Source: CAIWHR01 sp963823215
GTDB taxonomy: Bacteria; Pseudomonadota; Gammaproteobacteria; Burkholderiales; Casimicrobiaceae
Length of the DNA: 64,000 nucleotides
Assembly (NCBI GenBank): GCA_963823215.1
Contig: CAWGKT010000015.1
Coordinates: 168,994-232,993, forward strand
Direction: 5' to 3'
A program made the translations under genes and the position numbers. Of the stretch, positions 36,048 through 46,131 are shown piece by piece. Positions within the stretch are counted from its first letter, which is position 1. The number at the start of each line of letters is the position of its first letter. Under the pieces are notes generated by a model. It did no database searches and was not told the DNA's origin. It worked only from the letters and a program-made list of their open reading frames with translations.

Positions 36048-36479
36048 ATGAACGTCCACAACCCCGCAGACGAACTTCACGCCCTCAATCGCCTGAAGCC
36101 ACAGCATGTGGCGCAGTTGCTGGAACTCTACCGACACGAGTGGTGGACAGAAAAGCGCACGTTGCTGGATGTGGACGGAATGCTGAAGGGCAGCGACCTG
36201 GTCTTCGCGTACGTGACCAAAACGGACGAACTTGTGGGTTTCGCTCGTGTACTCACGGACGGCGTCTACAAAGCTTTCCTCTTTGACGTGATTGTCCGTC
36301 CCGACTACCGAGGCAGAGGACTGGGAGGGCGGTTGATAAGTGACGTGATCCACCACCCAGTACTTTCCAGGGTGGCGACGATCGAGCTCTATTGCAGACC
36401 CGAGCTGGAGCGACTGTATTCTTCCTTCGGCTTTAGCGTTGACGTTGGCAACATCCGGCTGATGCGTCGCACGGCTTGA
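36048..36479 (+). CDS. GNAT-family N-acetyltransferase
   Basis: 143 residues, MNVHNPADELHALNRLKPQH. The GNAT core is clear: LVGFARVLTDGVYKAFLFDV, then the acetyl-CoA loop VRPDYRGRGLGGRLISDVIH, and the final strand LYCRPELERLYSSFGFSVDV. A WWTEKRTLLDVDGML segment in the first third is seen in a known environmental subgroup. Substrate unknown. No operon. Confidence 0.9.
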   Translation: MNVHNPADELHALNRLKPQHVAQLLELYRHEWWTEKRTLLDVDGMLKGSDLVFAYVTKTDELVGFARVLTDGVYKAFLFDVIVRPDYRGRGLGGRLISDVIHHPVLSRVATIELYCRPELERLYSSFGFSVDVGNIRLMRRTA

Positions 36480-36761
36480 GGCTCAAAACCGGAACAGGTC
36501 GTTCTCACCCGTTGACCTGACCGGCCTAGACCAGCCACAAAGGGCCGTGCCACCGACCATTGCCTGACCTTCTATCCGCAAGGCTCAAGGCATCGGCGCC
36601 GAGCGGCCTTGAGGTCATCCGCGGAGAGTTGCCGGTGGCGCAAGACCGCGCGGATTCCGCGAACGCGGGATATGTTGGCCTCGGACCCGACGATGGTACG
36701 CTCGTCCCTTTGCCAAGCGGCACGCCCCGTTGCACTCTGTGCCGGCCCCCGAGGAGACTCT

Positions 36762-37565
36762 ATGAGCCAAGATCCGTTTGCCCAACTGAAGCAGCGCCAG
36801 CGCGAAATGTGGGCCTCGTTCGGGCCGACGGCACTGTTCACCACGCCGGTAGCGGGCCATGTCGTCCGCTTCACGGGCATCGTCGCTGGCGAGACCGTGC
36901 TCGACGTGGGCACCGGCACCGGCGTGCTGGCGCTCACTGCGGCGCGCCGGGGCGCGAAGGTCACCGGGCTCGACCTGACACCCGAGCTGATCGAGCAGGC
37001 GCGCGAGAACGCCGCCATAGCCCGCCTGCCCGAAATTGTCTGGACCCAGGGCGATGCCGAGGATCTGCCCTACTCTGACGCATCGTTCGACGTCGTCGTC
37101 AGCCAGTTCGGCCACATGTTCGCCCCGCGCCCCGATGTCGTCGTGGCCGAGATGCGGCGTGTGCTGAAGCCGGGCGGCCGCGTCGCGTTCGCGACCTGGC
37201 CGCCCGAGCACTTCATCGGACGAATGTTCGCGTTCGTGGGCCGCAACTCGGCGCCGCCGCCGCCGGGCGCCGCGCCGCCGCCGCAGTGGGGCGACCCGGC
37301 GATCATTGCCGAGCGCCTAGGCGACAAGTTCGCTCCGCCGTTCTTCGAGCGCGGAGTCATGAAGTTCTCGGCGCTCAGCATCCCGCACTTCCGGCTGTTC
37401 ATGGAGCGTTCGGTTGGCCCGATGCAGAAGCTTGTCGAGAGCTTGGTATCCGATCCACAGAAGCTGGAGCGCTTCCGCGCCGAGTTCGATGCGCTGGCCG
37501 CGCCTTACCACTTCGACAACCAGATGCACCAGGACTACCTCCTGACGCGCGCACAGGCGGCCTGA
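36762..37565 (+). CDS. Class I SAM-dependent methyltransferase
   Basis: 267 residues, start MSQDPFAQLKQRQREMWASF with GAGGAG upstream. SAM-binding motif I is VLDVGTGTGVLALTAARRGA, motif II is GLDLTPELIEQARENAAIAR, then GDAEDLPYSDASFDVVVSQF and MRRVLKPGGRVAFATWPPEH. This is the UbiE/Methyltransf_11 type. A proline-rich insertion (NSAPPPPGAAPPPQWGD) follows. Substrate unknown. Stands alone. Confidence 0.9.
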   Translation: MSQDPFAQLKQRQREMWASFGPTALFTTPVAGHVVRFTGIVAGETVLDVGTGTGVLALTAARRGAKVTGLDLTPELIEQARENAAIARLPEIVWTQGDAEDLPYSDASFDVVVSQFGHMFAPRPDVVVAEMRRVLKPGGRVAFATWPPEHFIGRMFAFVGRNSAPPPPGAAPPPQWGDPAIIAERLGDKFAPPFFERGVMKFSALSIPHFRLFMERSVGPMQKLVESLVSDPQKLERFRAEFDALAAPYHFDNQMHQDYLLTRAQAA

Positions 37566-37973
37566 TCGTCAGCGGACCTCTCGGTGCAGTTGATTTGGAA
37601 GGTCAGCCCCATCGGAGGCAGGAATCTTCCCAGTCCACTTCGCGCCTGTGTTTCGGTGAGGCGCTCAGCCCACGTCGACAACGCGCTGGAGATTGCGGAG
37701 CAAACTGAGGTGTAGGCGCATGTCGCTCGATCGCGATCGTTAGATCCGACGGTCGCGGTTCAGCCAACTGCAGCCGGTGAACGTCGCGATCGAATCTACT
37801 TCTATGCGGTCGTTCCCGTCATGTTGCCAACGAGCGCGGCCAAGAAAGCCTTGCCTTGACCCCGGCCATCGTCGTCGCCGACAATCGCGCGTCTCGTCAC
37901 CGCCCGATGGAACAACAAGGTGGATATTGACCGCACTGGGCAGGCGGCCGTGGTTTGATCCGTGGAGAATCGC
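37566..37973. other. Gap with integrase-tail remnant
   Basis: 408 bp; contains the tyrosine-integrase C-terminal remnant (37625-37715). The remainder shows no gene. Confidence 0.5.
37625..37715 (+). pseudogene. Tyrosine integrase C-terminal remnant
   Basis: The last 45 bases encode HVDNALEIAEQTEV and a stop, nearly identical to the tail of the larger integrase pseudogene at 44254-44896 (VDDALEIAEQTEV). Upstream, AGGAATCTT matches the RNL of RTRNLRAVQ in that gene, but the intervening stretch is scrambled. Too short to act; evidence of past integration. Confidence 0.6.
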
Positions 37974-39471
37974 ATGAAGAGGAATTCGATCATATGGACG
38001 CTTGGGATGGCGTTCATCGCGAGTGCAATGCTCGGCTGCGGGCAGAAGGCCGACACCACCGCCGAGCAGGCGGCGGCCGAAGCAAAAGACAAGGTCGCCG
38101 CCGTAGCCAAGGACGCCGAGGCGCTGGTCAAGGAAAAGGAAGCGCAGGAGACGGGCATCGACGCCTACATGTACGCCTATCCGCTGGTGACCATGGAGCT
38201 GACGCGGCGCGTTTCGACGAATGTGGTGGCACCGGAAGGCAGCAAGGCGCCGATGACGCAGTTTGCCAAGTTGCGTGGTTATCCGGCGGTCGACGACCAT
38301 ACCGTGACGGCGCCGAACGCGGACACGCTGTACACCGTCGTCTGGCTGGATGTTTCCAAGGAGCCATGGATCATCAGCGCACCCGACATGAAGGGTCGCT
38401 TCTTCGTGCTGCCGATGCTGGATGGCTGGACGACTGTTTTTGCCGACCCCGGCAAGCGCACTACAGGTACCGCCGCGCAGAAGTTCGCGATCACCGGCCC
38501 CGGCTGGACGGGAACACTTCCGGCCGGAGTCACGGAATACAAGTCGGCGACCGCGATGGTGTGGCTGCTGGGCCGGATTTACTGCACCGGCACGCCGGAA
38601 GATTACAAGGCGGTGCACGCGCTGCAGGACCAGATGACGGCGGCGCCGCTCTCTTCGTATGGCAAGCCGTACACGGCGGCGCCGGGGATCGTCGATCCGA
38701 GCATCGACATGAAGACCTCGATTCGTGATCAGGTCAACGCCATGGACGCGGCCTCCTACTTCAAGCTGTTCGCGCAACTGCTGAAGGCCAATCCTCCGGT
38801 GGCCGAGGACGCGCCGATGGTGGCGAAGCTCGCCAAGATCGGCATCGTGCCGGGCCAGGACTTCGATGCGTCGAAGCTCGACCCGGCAGTCGCCAAAGGA
38901 CTCGCGGCCGTTCCCAAGCCGGCGCAGGAAAAGATCATGGTCTGGTTGAAGGAAGGCGTCGTCGCCGGCGAATGCAAGCTCACAGGATGGTTGGGCCTTC
39001 ACGACCAAGACCGGCCTGTACGGCACGAACTATCGGCAGCGGGCGCTGATCACGGCCATCGGCCTAGGGGCCAACCGCCCGCAGGATGCGGTCTACCCCA
39101 CGTCCGAAGGGCCGGACATCGTCAAGAAGTACAGCGGCGCGAACAAGTACGTCCTGCATTTCAACAAGGGAGAGTTGCCGCCGGTCGACGGCTTCTGGTC
39201 GCTCACCATGTACGACGCCAACTACTTCTTCGTGCCAAATCCGATCAACCGGTACACGTTGAGCCAGCGCAACAAGTTGAAGGTCAACGCCGATGGATCG
39301 GTCGATCTCTACGTCCAGAACGAGTCGCCCGGCAAGGACAAGGAGCAGAACTGGCTGCCGGCGCCGAAGGACCAATTCATTCTGATGATGCGGCTGTACT
39401 GGCCGAAGGAGAAGTCGCCATCGATCCTCGACGGCAGTTGGAAGATCCCGCCGGTCAAGGAAGTTAGCTGA
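37974..39471 (+). CDS. DUF1254/DUF1214 lipoprotein (copy A), one frameshift
   Basis: Starts MKRNSIIWTLGMAFIASAML with a lipobox (AMLGC), then an Ala/Lys-rich coiled linker (EQAAAEAKDKVAAVAKDAEA). The DUF1254 domain follows (GIDAYMYAYPLVTMELTRRV, TVTAPNADTLYTVVWLDVSK, GRFFVLPMLDGWTTVFADPG). After a frame change near 38988 comes DUF1214 (TKTGLYGTNYRQRALITAIG, PPVDGFWSLTMYDANYFFVP, NRYTLSQRNKL). The two domains usually occur together in exported proteins of unknown activity. About 499 residues when joined. Followed by a terminator. Confidence 0.88.
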
Positions 39472-40020
39472 CATCAACTGGTAGGGTGCCGACGGTGAAA
39501 TAGCACATCAGGAACCATAGACGAAACGAATGGGCCGTCCCCGGGGAGGGCGGCCCGTTTTGTTCAATGCCTTTATTCCGCGAAGGGCCGCTTCCATGGG
39601 AAATTGTGGCCGCTTAGAAGCACTCGTTTCGTCGGCTTGGGGTCGTGAACGCCCATCGGAACCGCGGCGCCGCCCGGCTGCTCTCGGGCTTATAGTTGAC
39701 CTTCGCGACTCGATGGCGTCTGTGCGCTACGCAGCGGCCACTCGGTCAAATCGCGGCAACGCCGGCAGCCGGCCAGAAGCTGCCGCGGGTGGCGGGCAGC
39801 TTTGCGGCTACTCGTCTGCGTTGGACATTCGCTCTGCTTCGACCCATGGCCTGTCGAGCAGCAGTACGACGTAGGCATCGCCCTCCTGTGCGCGCCCTGA
39901 GGTGGGCATCACAAGTCCTTCACAAGATCATGACCTGGTTCAGTGCGTGGGGCTATTGACCGACCGTATCGCCGAGAGCATATTTGCCTCGCAAGTTTCG
40001 CCACAGAGAAGGAGTTGCCG
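39472..40020. other. Gap with terminator, otherwise no gene
   Basis: 549 bp; apart from the terminator at 39532-39562 and the leader of the next gene nothing is recognised. Confidence 0.5.
39532..39562 (+). terminator. Rho-independent terminator after DUF1254 copy A
   Basis: GGGCCGTCCCC and GGGGAGGGCGGCCC form a strong hairpin followed by GTTTTG, 60 bases after the stop codon. Confidence 0.85.
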
Positions 40021-41391
40021 ATGACGAGGCCCACGATCGAGACGGTCAGGGAGCGCGCTCGCGGCCAGGTGATTACCTCCGCCGACGACGGGTACGAGCA
40101 GGCGCGCAAGGTCTACAACGCGATGATCGACAAGCGGCCTTCGGTTGTGATCCGGGCGGTTGACGTAGGCGACGTGATGGCCGGAGTCGACTACGCCCGG
40201 GAGAACGACCTCGACCTGTCGGTGCGCGGCGGGTCACACAGCGTGCCCGGCTTCGGGACGTGCGACGGCGGCGTTGTGATCGAGCTCTCGCAGATGAAGG
40301 GCGTGCGAGTCGATCCGAAGCTAGAGACGGCGCGGGCGGGCGGCGGAACCTTGTGGGCCGACTTCAATCACGCAACGTACCCGTTTGGCCTTGCGACAAC
40401 GGGCGGAATCATCGGCTCGACCGGGATTGCCGGGCTCACGCTTGGCGGAGGCATCGGCTATCTCACGCGCGGGTTCGGACTGTCGCTGGACAACCTGGTC
40501 TCGGCAGACGTCGTGACAGCGGACGGACAGTTCCGCGTGGCGAGCGCGAAGGAGAACGAGGACCTCTTCTGGGCGATCCGCGGCGGCGGCGGTAATTTCG
40601 GCGTGGTGACTTCCTTCGAGTACCAACTGCATCCGGTGAAGGACATCACAGCCGGCATCTTCTTCTACCCGATCGACAAGGTTCGCGAGGTATTGCAGTT
40701 CTACCGCGACTACGTGGCGAAGGCGCCGGAGGAGATGGGGCTGTTCCCGGCGTTTCAGATTGCTCCGCCCCTGCCGTTCATCAAGGAAAAGGACCATGGC
40801 AAGCCGTTCATCGCGATCGTCTCCTGCTGGGCCGGGCCGATGAACAAGGCGGAGGCGGAAATGGCGAAGATCCGCAGCGCGGCGCCGGTGGTCGCGGAGA
40901 TGGTTGCGCCGATGCCGTACTACGTGATCAACGGCCTCTTTGATGCACTGCTGCCGCCGGGCCTGCAGCACTACTGGAAGGCCTCCTTTGCGACGGAGGT
41001 GACGGACGGCGCCATTGAGGCTCACGCCCAGTTCGGGCCACAGGTGCCGGTGGTGAACTCGACGATGCACATCTACCCGATCAACGGTGCCTGCCACCGC
41101 GTGAGGCCTGACGCGACCGCCTGGGGACACCGCGACGCCAGCTTCGCGACGGTGATCGCGGGGATGTGGCCGGACCCCGCCGACAACGCCAGGAACACGA
41201 AGTGGGTGAAGGACTACTACAAGGCCCTGGAACCCCACTCACAGGCAGGCGGCTACACCAACTTCATGTCCGACGATGACCAGGGCCGGGTCAAGGACAA
41301 TTACGGGCCGCACTACGAGAAGCTGGCGTCGATCAAGCGGAAGTACGATCCGGGCAACCTGTTCCACCTGAACCAGAACATCAAGCCGTAA
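40021..41391 (+). CDS. FAD-binding oxidoreductase of the BBE (berberine bridge) type
   Basis: 456 residues, start MTRPTIETVRERARGQVITS with AGAAGGAG upstream. The FAD-binding PCMH domain has SVRGGSHSVPGFGTCDGGVV, with the His used for 8-alpha flavin linkage, and GLTLGGGIGYLTRGFGLSLD. The C-terminal BBE segment is YDPGNLFHLNQNIKP. The second flavin-attachment Cys of bicovalent members (CxxVG type) is not obvious. Such enzymes oxidise sugars, alkaloids or aromatic alcohols with O2. Substrate unknown. Standalone gene, frame intact. Confidence 0.92.
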   Translation: MTRPTIETVRERARGQVITSADDGYEQARKVYNAMIDKRPSVVIRAVDVGDVMAGVDYARENDLDLSVRGGSHSVPGFGTCDGGVVIELSQMKGVRVDPKLETARAGGGTLWADFNHATYPFGLATTGGIIGSTGIAGLTLGGGIGYLTRGFGLSLDNLVSADVVTADGQFRVASAKENEDLFWAIRGGGGNFGVVTSFEYQLHPVKDITAGIFFYPIDKVREVLQFYRDYVAKAPEEMGLFPAFQIAPPLPFIKEKDHGKPFIAIVSCWAGPMNKAEAEMAKIRSAAPVVAEMVAPMPYYVINGLFDALLPPGLQHYWKASFATEVTDGAIEAHAQFGPQVPVVNSTMHIYPINGACHRVRPDATAWGHRDASFATVIAGMWPDPADNARNTKWVKDYYKALEPHSQAGGYTNFMSDDDQGRVKDNYGPHYEKLASIKRKYDPGNLFHLNQNIKP

Positions 41392-41398
41392 GACGATC

Positions 41399-41815
41399 AC
41401 GGGGCGTTGAATAGCTGGGCCGGGTCGAGCTTCGCCGCCCATGGCAGGGACAACTCGCGAGCCGCAGGCACAGGTGCACGGCCTTGACGCGGGTGCGCGA
41501 GGCGCGCAGCGCCGCAACGATGGGCTCGAGGCGCCAGCCTTGTGCGACCTCGGTCAATGCGATGGTCAGCCGCTGCACTCGCTGCTCGGCGGACTGAGCG
41601 GCGAGCTCGCATTCCGCCACGGCGCGATAGGGTCGCCTTCGTGATCGAAGTGCAGGTCCGCGACCCAGCGTTGATGGGCCTGGGTCCACGATGTCTTGCC
41701 GGGCAGCGCCGGGCCTGGCGCAGCAGGAACGCCTTCAACCGCTGGCGAGCCTCCCGCCTCTGCGACCGAACGTCGGCTTCGATCCGTCGAATTCGATGAG
41801 GTGGATTTCCGCTCA
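41399..41815 (-). pseudogene. IS110-family transposase remnant
   Basis: In successive minus-strand frames: RREARQRLKAFLLRQARR, then PGKTSWTQAHQRWVADLHFD, then AEQRVQRLTIALTEVAQGWR and LEPIVAALRASR. These match the central part of IS110 (IS1111-like) transposases (KAFLLRHGRRY, WTQAHQRWL, ...WRLEPVVAALQALRG). Catalytic N-terminal DEDD part and C-terminal transposase_20 core are missing; several frameshifts. Inactive. Confidence 0.75.
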
Positions 41816-41912
41816 GGGTCGGGTCCGGGCGTAGAACTGCACGCGCCCAACGGCCGCTGTACTTCCCTCACCAGGCACAGCAAGGTCGAAATTGGCGGGC
41901 TTGAACCGGCCA
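41816..41912 (-). repeat. 97-bp dispersed repeat, copy A
   Basis: The reverse complement matches 52552-52648 over 97 bases with about three differences (for example CCAATTTCGACCTTGCTGTG and GTGCAGTTCTACGCCCGGAC are shared). It directly abuts the IS110 remnant. Origin unknown. Confidence 0.8.
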
Positions 41913-42059
41913 CAACCGGCCGGTCAGCGTCATCGTCCAAGTTGCCGGGAAGGTCATGCCCACGGAGCTGAAGTTGCGCCGGGAGGCGTAGTATTGCCGA
42001 ATCGGCATTTGTCGACGAGGTGCTTCAGTCATAGATCGGCGAACATTCGTCGCCTTAGC

Positions 42060-42209
42060 CGGAGGATCTTGAAGGGTGCCAAACCAGGCGATCTTTCCAT
42101 CGAACAACCGACGCGATTCAATCTCGTGATCAATCTCAAGGCGGCCAAGGCGTTCGGACTGACGATAATGCAATCGCTCCTCGTGCGGGCGGACAGAATA
42201 CTCCAATGA
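42060..42209 (+). pseudogene. ABC substrate-binding protein C-terminal remnant
   Basis: Encodes RRILKGAKPGDLSIEQPTRF and NLVINLKAAKAFGLTIMQSL ending RADRILQ. This is the C-terminal signature of PF04392 solute-binding proteins; compare KGAKPADLPVEQPTKFDLVI in the intact gene at 45031-46017. Only the last 50 residues survive. Confidence 0.85.
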
Positions 42210-42416
42210 CGATTCGTGGAACGGGTTGAGCGCGTGATTCGCGCTGATCGCCGCGGCGAATCCGGCCATGGGCAGGACCCACCATGTGCTCCGGTGGTGA
42301 TCAGCGGAACGTGATCGGCCTTGACAACGATTGCCGCGACGTCGAAACTTCACGGCACCATCGACCGCATTTTACGGACTCGATGTCCTCGTGTGTAGCC
42401 GAGGAGAGCTGCAGCC

Positions 42417-44048
42417 ATGGGATCGAGTCGTCGGGTGGCCGATGCGAGTGCAAAGCGACGAATCTCGGCCGCCGCCCTTCGTGTAGCGTTTGACGGGTTC
42501 GTTATCGCGGGCATAGTGTGGTCAACGTGCGCCCACGCCCTTCCCGGGCCGGCCGACGATAACAACACGTTCAAAAACGTCGGGGCAGCCTTCCTCGTAG
42601 ACAGTTCCAACAACATAGTCGGGTTTTGCAGCGGCACGCTCATTCACGAGCGCCTTTTCCTCACTGCCGGGCATTGCTTGGGGCTTGGGCCAATACCCGA
42701 AGGGCTACGCGGGTTCGTGAGCTTCGCCCCGCTCGATGCTAGGAATTCGTCGACATGGATCGAGGGCGATTATGCGTTGGTCCATCCCTCGATGGCGGAC
42801 GTCCCTGCGCTGACTGGCGGCGTAAGCGACGTCGGGCTGGTCGTGCTCACCGCACCGGTGAAGGACATACCGCCGGCACCCCTTGCCGCGGCAGGTACGC
42901 TTAATGCCTTAGCAGGAGCATCAATGACCGTTGTCGGTTACGGCTGCGGCCCCGTCAGCAGCTGGGACGGCGTGCGCAAGGTCGGAACCTATGCGCTGTT
43001 TGATGTGTACAACGCCGAGTGGGCGCGATTCATTCCGAATATCCTGTGCGGTGGCGATTCCGGAGCGCCGACCTTTTACGAAGGACGCATCGTTGCCGTG
43101 ACATCCGATGGCGGTTCCGGGTACGCGTATCAGGCGCGCGTGGACATACCCTCGGTGCTCGACTGGATTCAGAGCGTAATTGCTTCCCTCAGCCCGAACG
43201 TCGACCTCAATCAGCACGGCTTGACCGGTTCCTGGTACGAGCCGGCGACCCGCGGCCAAGGACTCGAAGTCGAGGTGTTTCCCGATCAGTTGGCGCCGGG
43301 AACCGGTTCCGTCCAAGTGAGCTGGTTCACCTTCGACCCGGTGATCGGAGCGGCCGAGCGGCAGCGCTGGTACACGCTGAGCGGCCCGGTGGTGACCGGA
43401 CAGGCCAACGCGACGCTGAAGATCTACCAGAACGTCGGCGGCAACTTCAATGCGCTGCCGATCACCACGGCACAGCAGGTCGGCACCGCCACGTTGAGCT
43501 TCGACACCTGTTCAAACGGTCAACTCTCGTACAACTTCACCGACGGCAGCGGCCGCACCGGGTCCATACCGTTGACGCGGCTGACCCAGAACGTGACCTG
43601 CTCCACGTCGAGCGCGCGGCCCACCAACGCCGACTTCGCCCTGTCCGGGAACTGGTACGACCGCGTGACATCGGGTCAGGGCCTGACCATCGAAGTCAAC
43701 CAGAATTCCGGCACCGTCTTCGCCGCCTGGTACACGTACGCGCCGAACGCCGCCGGCGCCGGGGCCGCCGGACAGCGGTGGTACACCGCGCAACCCCCGC
43801 CTTCCGCCACCTTCATACCGGGCTCCCGCTCGATCCCGCTGACCATCTACGAGACCACCGGCGGGATGTTCGACACACCGACGTCGCCCGGACAGCAGAC
43901 CGGGGCCGTGGGCAGCGGAACGCTCACCTTCCAGAACTGCTCGGCAGCGACCTTCGGCTATACCTTCACCGGAGGCAGCAGCAGCGGCTCGTCCGGGACC
44001 ATCAACCTGCAACGCGTCGGCCCCGTGCCCAGTGGCTGCACGTCATGA
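42417..44048 (+). CDS. Trypsin-like serine protease with two C-terminal repeat domains
   Basis: 543 residues, no frameshift. An N-terminal membrane/signal segment (about 20-41, ending CAHALPGP) precedes an S1 protease with catalytic His86 (LFLTAGHC), Asp138 (GVSDVGLVVL) and Ser215 (CGGDSGAP). Two homologous domains follow: 269-395 starting LTGSWYEPATRGQGLEVEVF, and 409-540 starting LSGNWYDRVTSGQGLTIEVN. Each ends with a Cys-containing GTATLSFDTC / GTLTFQNC strand. The GSWYxPxxxGQG domain is common in secreted proteins of Gram-negative soil bacteria and may bind substrate or the surface. Predicted secreted. Single gene. Confidence 0.9.
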   Translation: MGSSRRVADASAKRRISAAALRVAFDGFVIAGIVWSTCAHALPGPADDNNTFKNVGAAFLVDSSNNIVGFCSGTLIHERLFLTAGHCLGLGPIPEGLRGFVSFAPLDARNSSTWIEGDYALVHPSMADVPALTGGVSDVGLVVLTAPVKDIPPAPLAAAGTLNALAGASMTVVGYGCGPVSSWDGVRKVGTYALFDVYNAEWARFIPNILCGGDSGAPTFYEGRIVAVTSDGGSGYAYQARVDIPSVLDWIQSVIASLSPNVDLNQHGLTGSWYEPATRGQGLEVEVFPDQLAPGTGSVQVSWFTFDPVIGAAERQRWYTLSGPVVTGQANATLKIYQNVGGNFNALPITTAQQVGTATLSFDTCSNGQLSYNFTDGSGRTGSIPLTRLTQNVTCSTSSARPTNADFALSGNWYDRVTSGQGLTIEVNQNSGTVFAAWYTYAPNAAGAGAAGQRWYTAQPPPSATFIPGSRSIPLTIYETTGGMFDTPTSPGQQTGAVGSGTLTFQNCSAATFGYTFTGGSSSGSSGTINLQRVGPVPSGCTS

Positions 44049-44253
44049 AACCAACTTCGGAGCTTGCGCGCTGACTGCGCATTGATGTTTCGGTCTGGAC
44101 CGCGGCGTACCGCACACGCAGCCGTTTGATGCCGGCCACCTTTGTTCGTTGAATGTCCGCGATCGAGAAACGCGACTGACTGGAACGGGTCGACAAGCGC
44201 CCTTGATCTAGGGTCAACATACGGTTCCTCTCCTACAAACAAGGAGCCATTCA

Positions 44254-44896
44254 TGTATGCTGCTATCAACACCGCCCCCAAGGCTGACGGGCGTGTAGTA
44301 ACGTAGAACAAAGGGAAGCTGATCGGCCAGAAGCCACCGCTGAAGCTGAAGGAGATCTGGGCCATCCGGATTCGACTGCAACTGGATCATCGAGCCCGGG
44401 AACTTGCGTTGTTCAACCTCGCGATCGACAGTAAGTTGCGCGGGTGCGACCTTGTGGGGCTTCACGTTCACGTTGTGTTCCAGGGCAGTCATGTCGCCCC
44501 ACGCGCGATTGTCATGCAGACGAAGACCCAGCGGCCGGTGCAATTCGAGATCACCTAACCTAACAAACGCGGGACGCGGTCGGTGCCTGGATCGCGGCCG
44601 CGCGCCTGAATCCGGAGCAGTTCCTCATTCCGAGCCGTATGTCGGCGTCGCCTCACCATTCGACTCGGCAGTATTCGTGAATCGTTCATACCTGGGCGGG
44701 ATCGTTTGGGCTTGATCCGGCGGTCTACGGCACTCATTCAATGCGGCGAACCAAGCCCACTTTGAACTATCGCCGGACCAGGAATCTTCGGGCCGTTCAG
44801 CTCCTGCTCGGCCGTACGAAACTCGAAAGCACCGTGAGGTACCTCGGAATCGAGGTCGACGACGCGCTCGAAATCGCCGAACAGACCGAGGTCTAG
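44254..44896 (+). pseudogene. Tyrosine recombinase (phage-type integrase) pseudogene
   Basis: The frame starts MYAAINTAPKADGRVVT after AAGGAGCC but meets a stop, then resumes KGKLIGQKPPLKLKEIWAIR, LFNLAIDSKLRGCDLVGLHV and KTQRPVQFEIT. A second stop/frameshift near 44560 is followed by DAVGAWIAAARLNPEQFLIP, SASPHHSTRQY, YGTHSMRRTKPTLNYRRTRN, LRAVQLLLGRTKLESTVRYL and GIEVDDALEIAEQTEV. The catalytic R (HSMRRTK) and the terminal RYL with active Tyr are present. At least three disruptions. It is a standalone small-integrase type. Confidence 0.85.
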
Positions 44897-45030
44897 TCCC
44901 GCCGGGCCGGTCGGCGACCGCCGGACTTGACGGTCACGGACCGAATGCAGCCACTCGGCCGATGCAGGGGAGCGGCGGCCAACGACCCTAACCGGTCAGC
45001 GGCTCTCCTCCACACCGGACATTCGCATTC

Positions 45031-46017
45031 CTACTCGATCACCTTGTCGGCACTTACCAGGAGCGCCTGTGGGATGGTGAGGCCCAGCGCTTTGGCCGTC
45101 TTGCGATTGATGACAAGATCAAACTTCGTGGGTTGCTCCACGGGAAGGTCGGCTGGTTTGGCTCCCTTGAAGATCTTGTCCACATAGGTTGCGGCGCGTC
45201 GGAATTGTTCCGCTTGATTCACTCCATAGCTCATCAATCCGCCAGCCTCTGCGTAATTTTCCCGCTCAGATATGGACGGCAGCCGGTTCTTCAGCGCCAA
45301 TTCCGTGATCTGCCGCGTCCGGTTAATGTAAAACCCGTCACGCGCCACGATGACCGCACCGGCTTTCCCCTGGGTCATTGCGGAAAAGGCATTTTCGATC
45401 TCCGGTGCGGTCCGCGCTTCCAGGGGCAGTATCGTTGTGCTGGTTTTCAGCGCTGCAGACTGGATGCTCTTGAGAACCAAAGGATGCGACTGGTTGCCAG
45501 GATTCAACAGAACAGCCACACGGGAAAATTTCGGCGCCACGCTGAGCAGCATTTCAAGATGCTTGCCACCGATATCGCCACCAAGACTGGAAAGCCCGGT
45601 AATGTTGCCGCCGGGCCGTGCCAGGGTTTTCACCAAGCCGCTACCAACAGGGTCCAAGGTGTTTGCCATGACGATAGGGATCGTGCTGGTCGCTTTCTGC
45701 AAGGCGATGGTGGTGACCGTTCCTGCGCTAACGATAACGTCTACTTTGAGATTTACCAGTTCGGTCGCAAATCCGGGAACGAGCTCGAATTTCCCGTCTG
45801 CGAAGCGCCATTGCAGAGTGAGATTCTCCCCTTCGACATAACCGAGTTCCTTTAGCCCCTGCTTGAAGGCAGCGACAACGGTCTGGGCACTCAACTGGTC
45901 CTCAGTTGCCAGGATTCCAACCACGACCGACTTCTTGACTGGCTGAGCGCAAATCCGAAACGGCGCTGCGAGCGCACTTGCGCCAAGCGCAATGATTAGT
46001 TTGCGGCGGTTGTTCAT
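45031..46017 (-). CDS. ABC transporter substrate-binding protein (PF04392), orphan
   Basis: 328 residues. Signal peptide MNNRRKLIIALGASALAAPF with an Arg-Arg start, then VVVGILATEDQLSAQTVVAA, FKQGLKELGYVEGENLTLQW, DVIVSAGTVTTIALQKATST, IPIVMANTLDPVGSGLVKTL and ARPGGNITGLSSLGGDIGGK. It ends LVSADKVIE. No permease or ATPase gene is nearby, typical of these orphan binding proteins. Ligand unknown. Two broken relatives lie at 42060-42209 and 62724-63050. Confidence 0.92.
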   Translation of the reverse strand: MNNRRKLIIALGASALAAPFRICAQPVKKSVVVGILATEDQLSAQTVVAAFKQGLKELGYVEGENLTLQWRFADGKFELVPGFATELVNLKVDVIVSAGTVTTIALQKATSTIPIVMANTLDPVGSGLVKTLARPGGNITGLSSLGGDIGGKHLEMLLSVAPKFSRVAVLLNPGNQSHPLVLKSIQSAALKTSTTILPLEARTAPEIENAFSAMTQGKAGAVIVARDGFYINRTRQITELALKNRLPSISERENYAEAGGLMSYGVNQAEQFRRAATYVDKIFKGAKPADLPVEQPTKFDLVINRKTAKALGLTIPQALLVSADKVIE

Positions 46018-46131
46018 TCATCCCCCCAATTGGGCGGCCATTATGCTCGCTTACGCCAAAAACGGCAGACTAGCGCGTACTTCGTAGGGGGAACTTCTGA
46101 GTGTCCGAAAATGGCCGCATCCTGTCACTGC

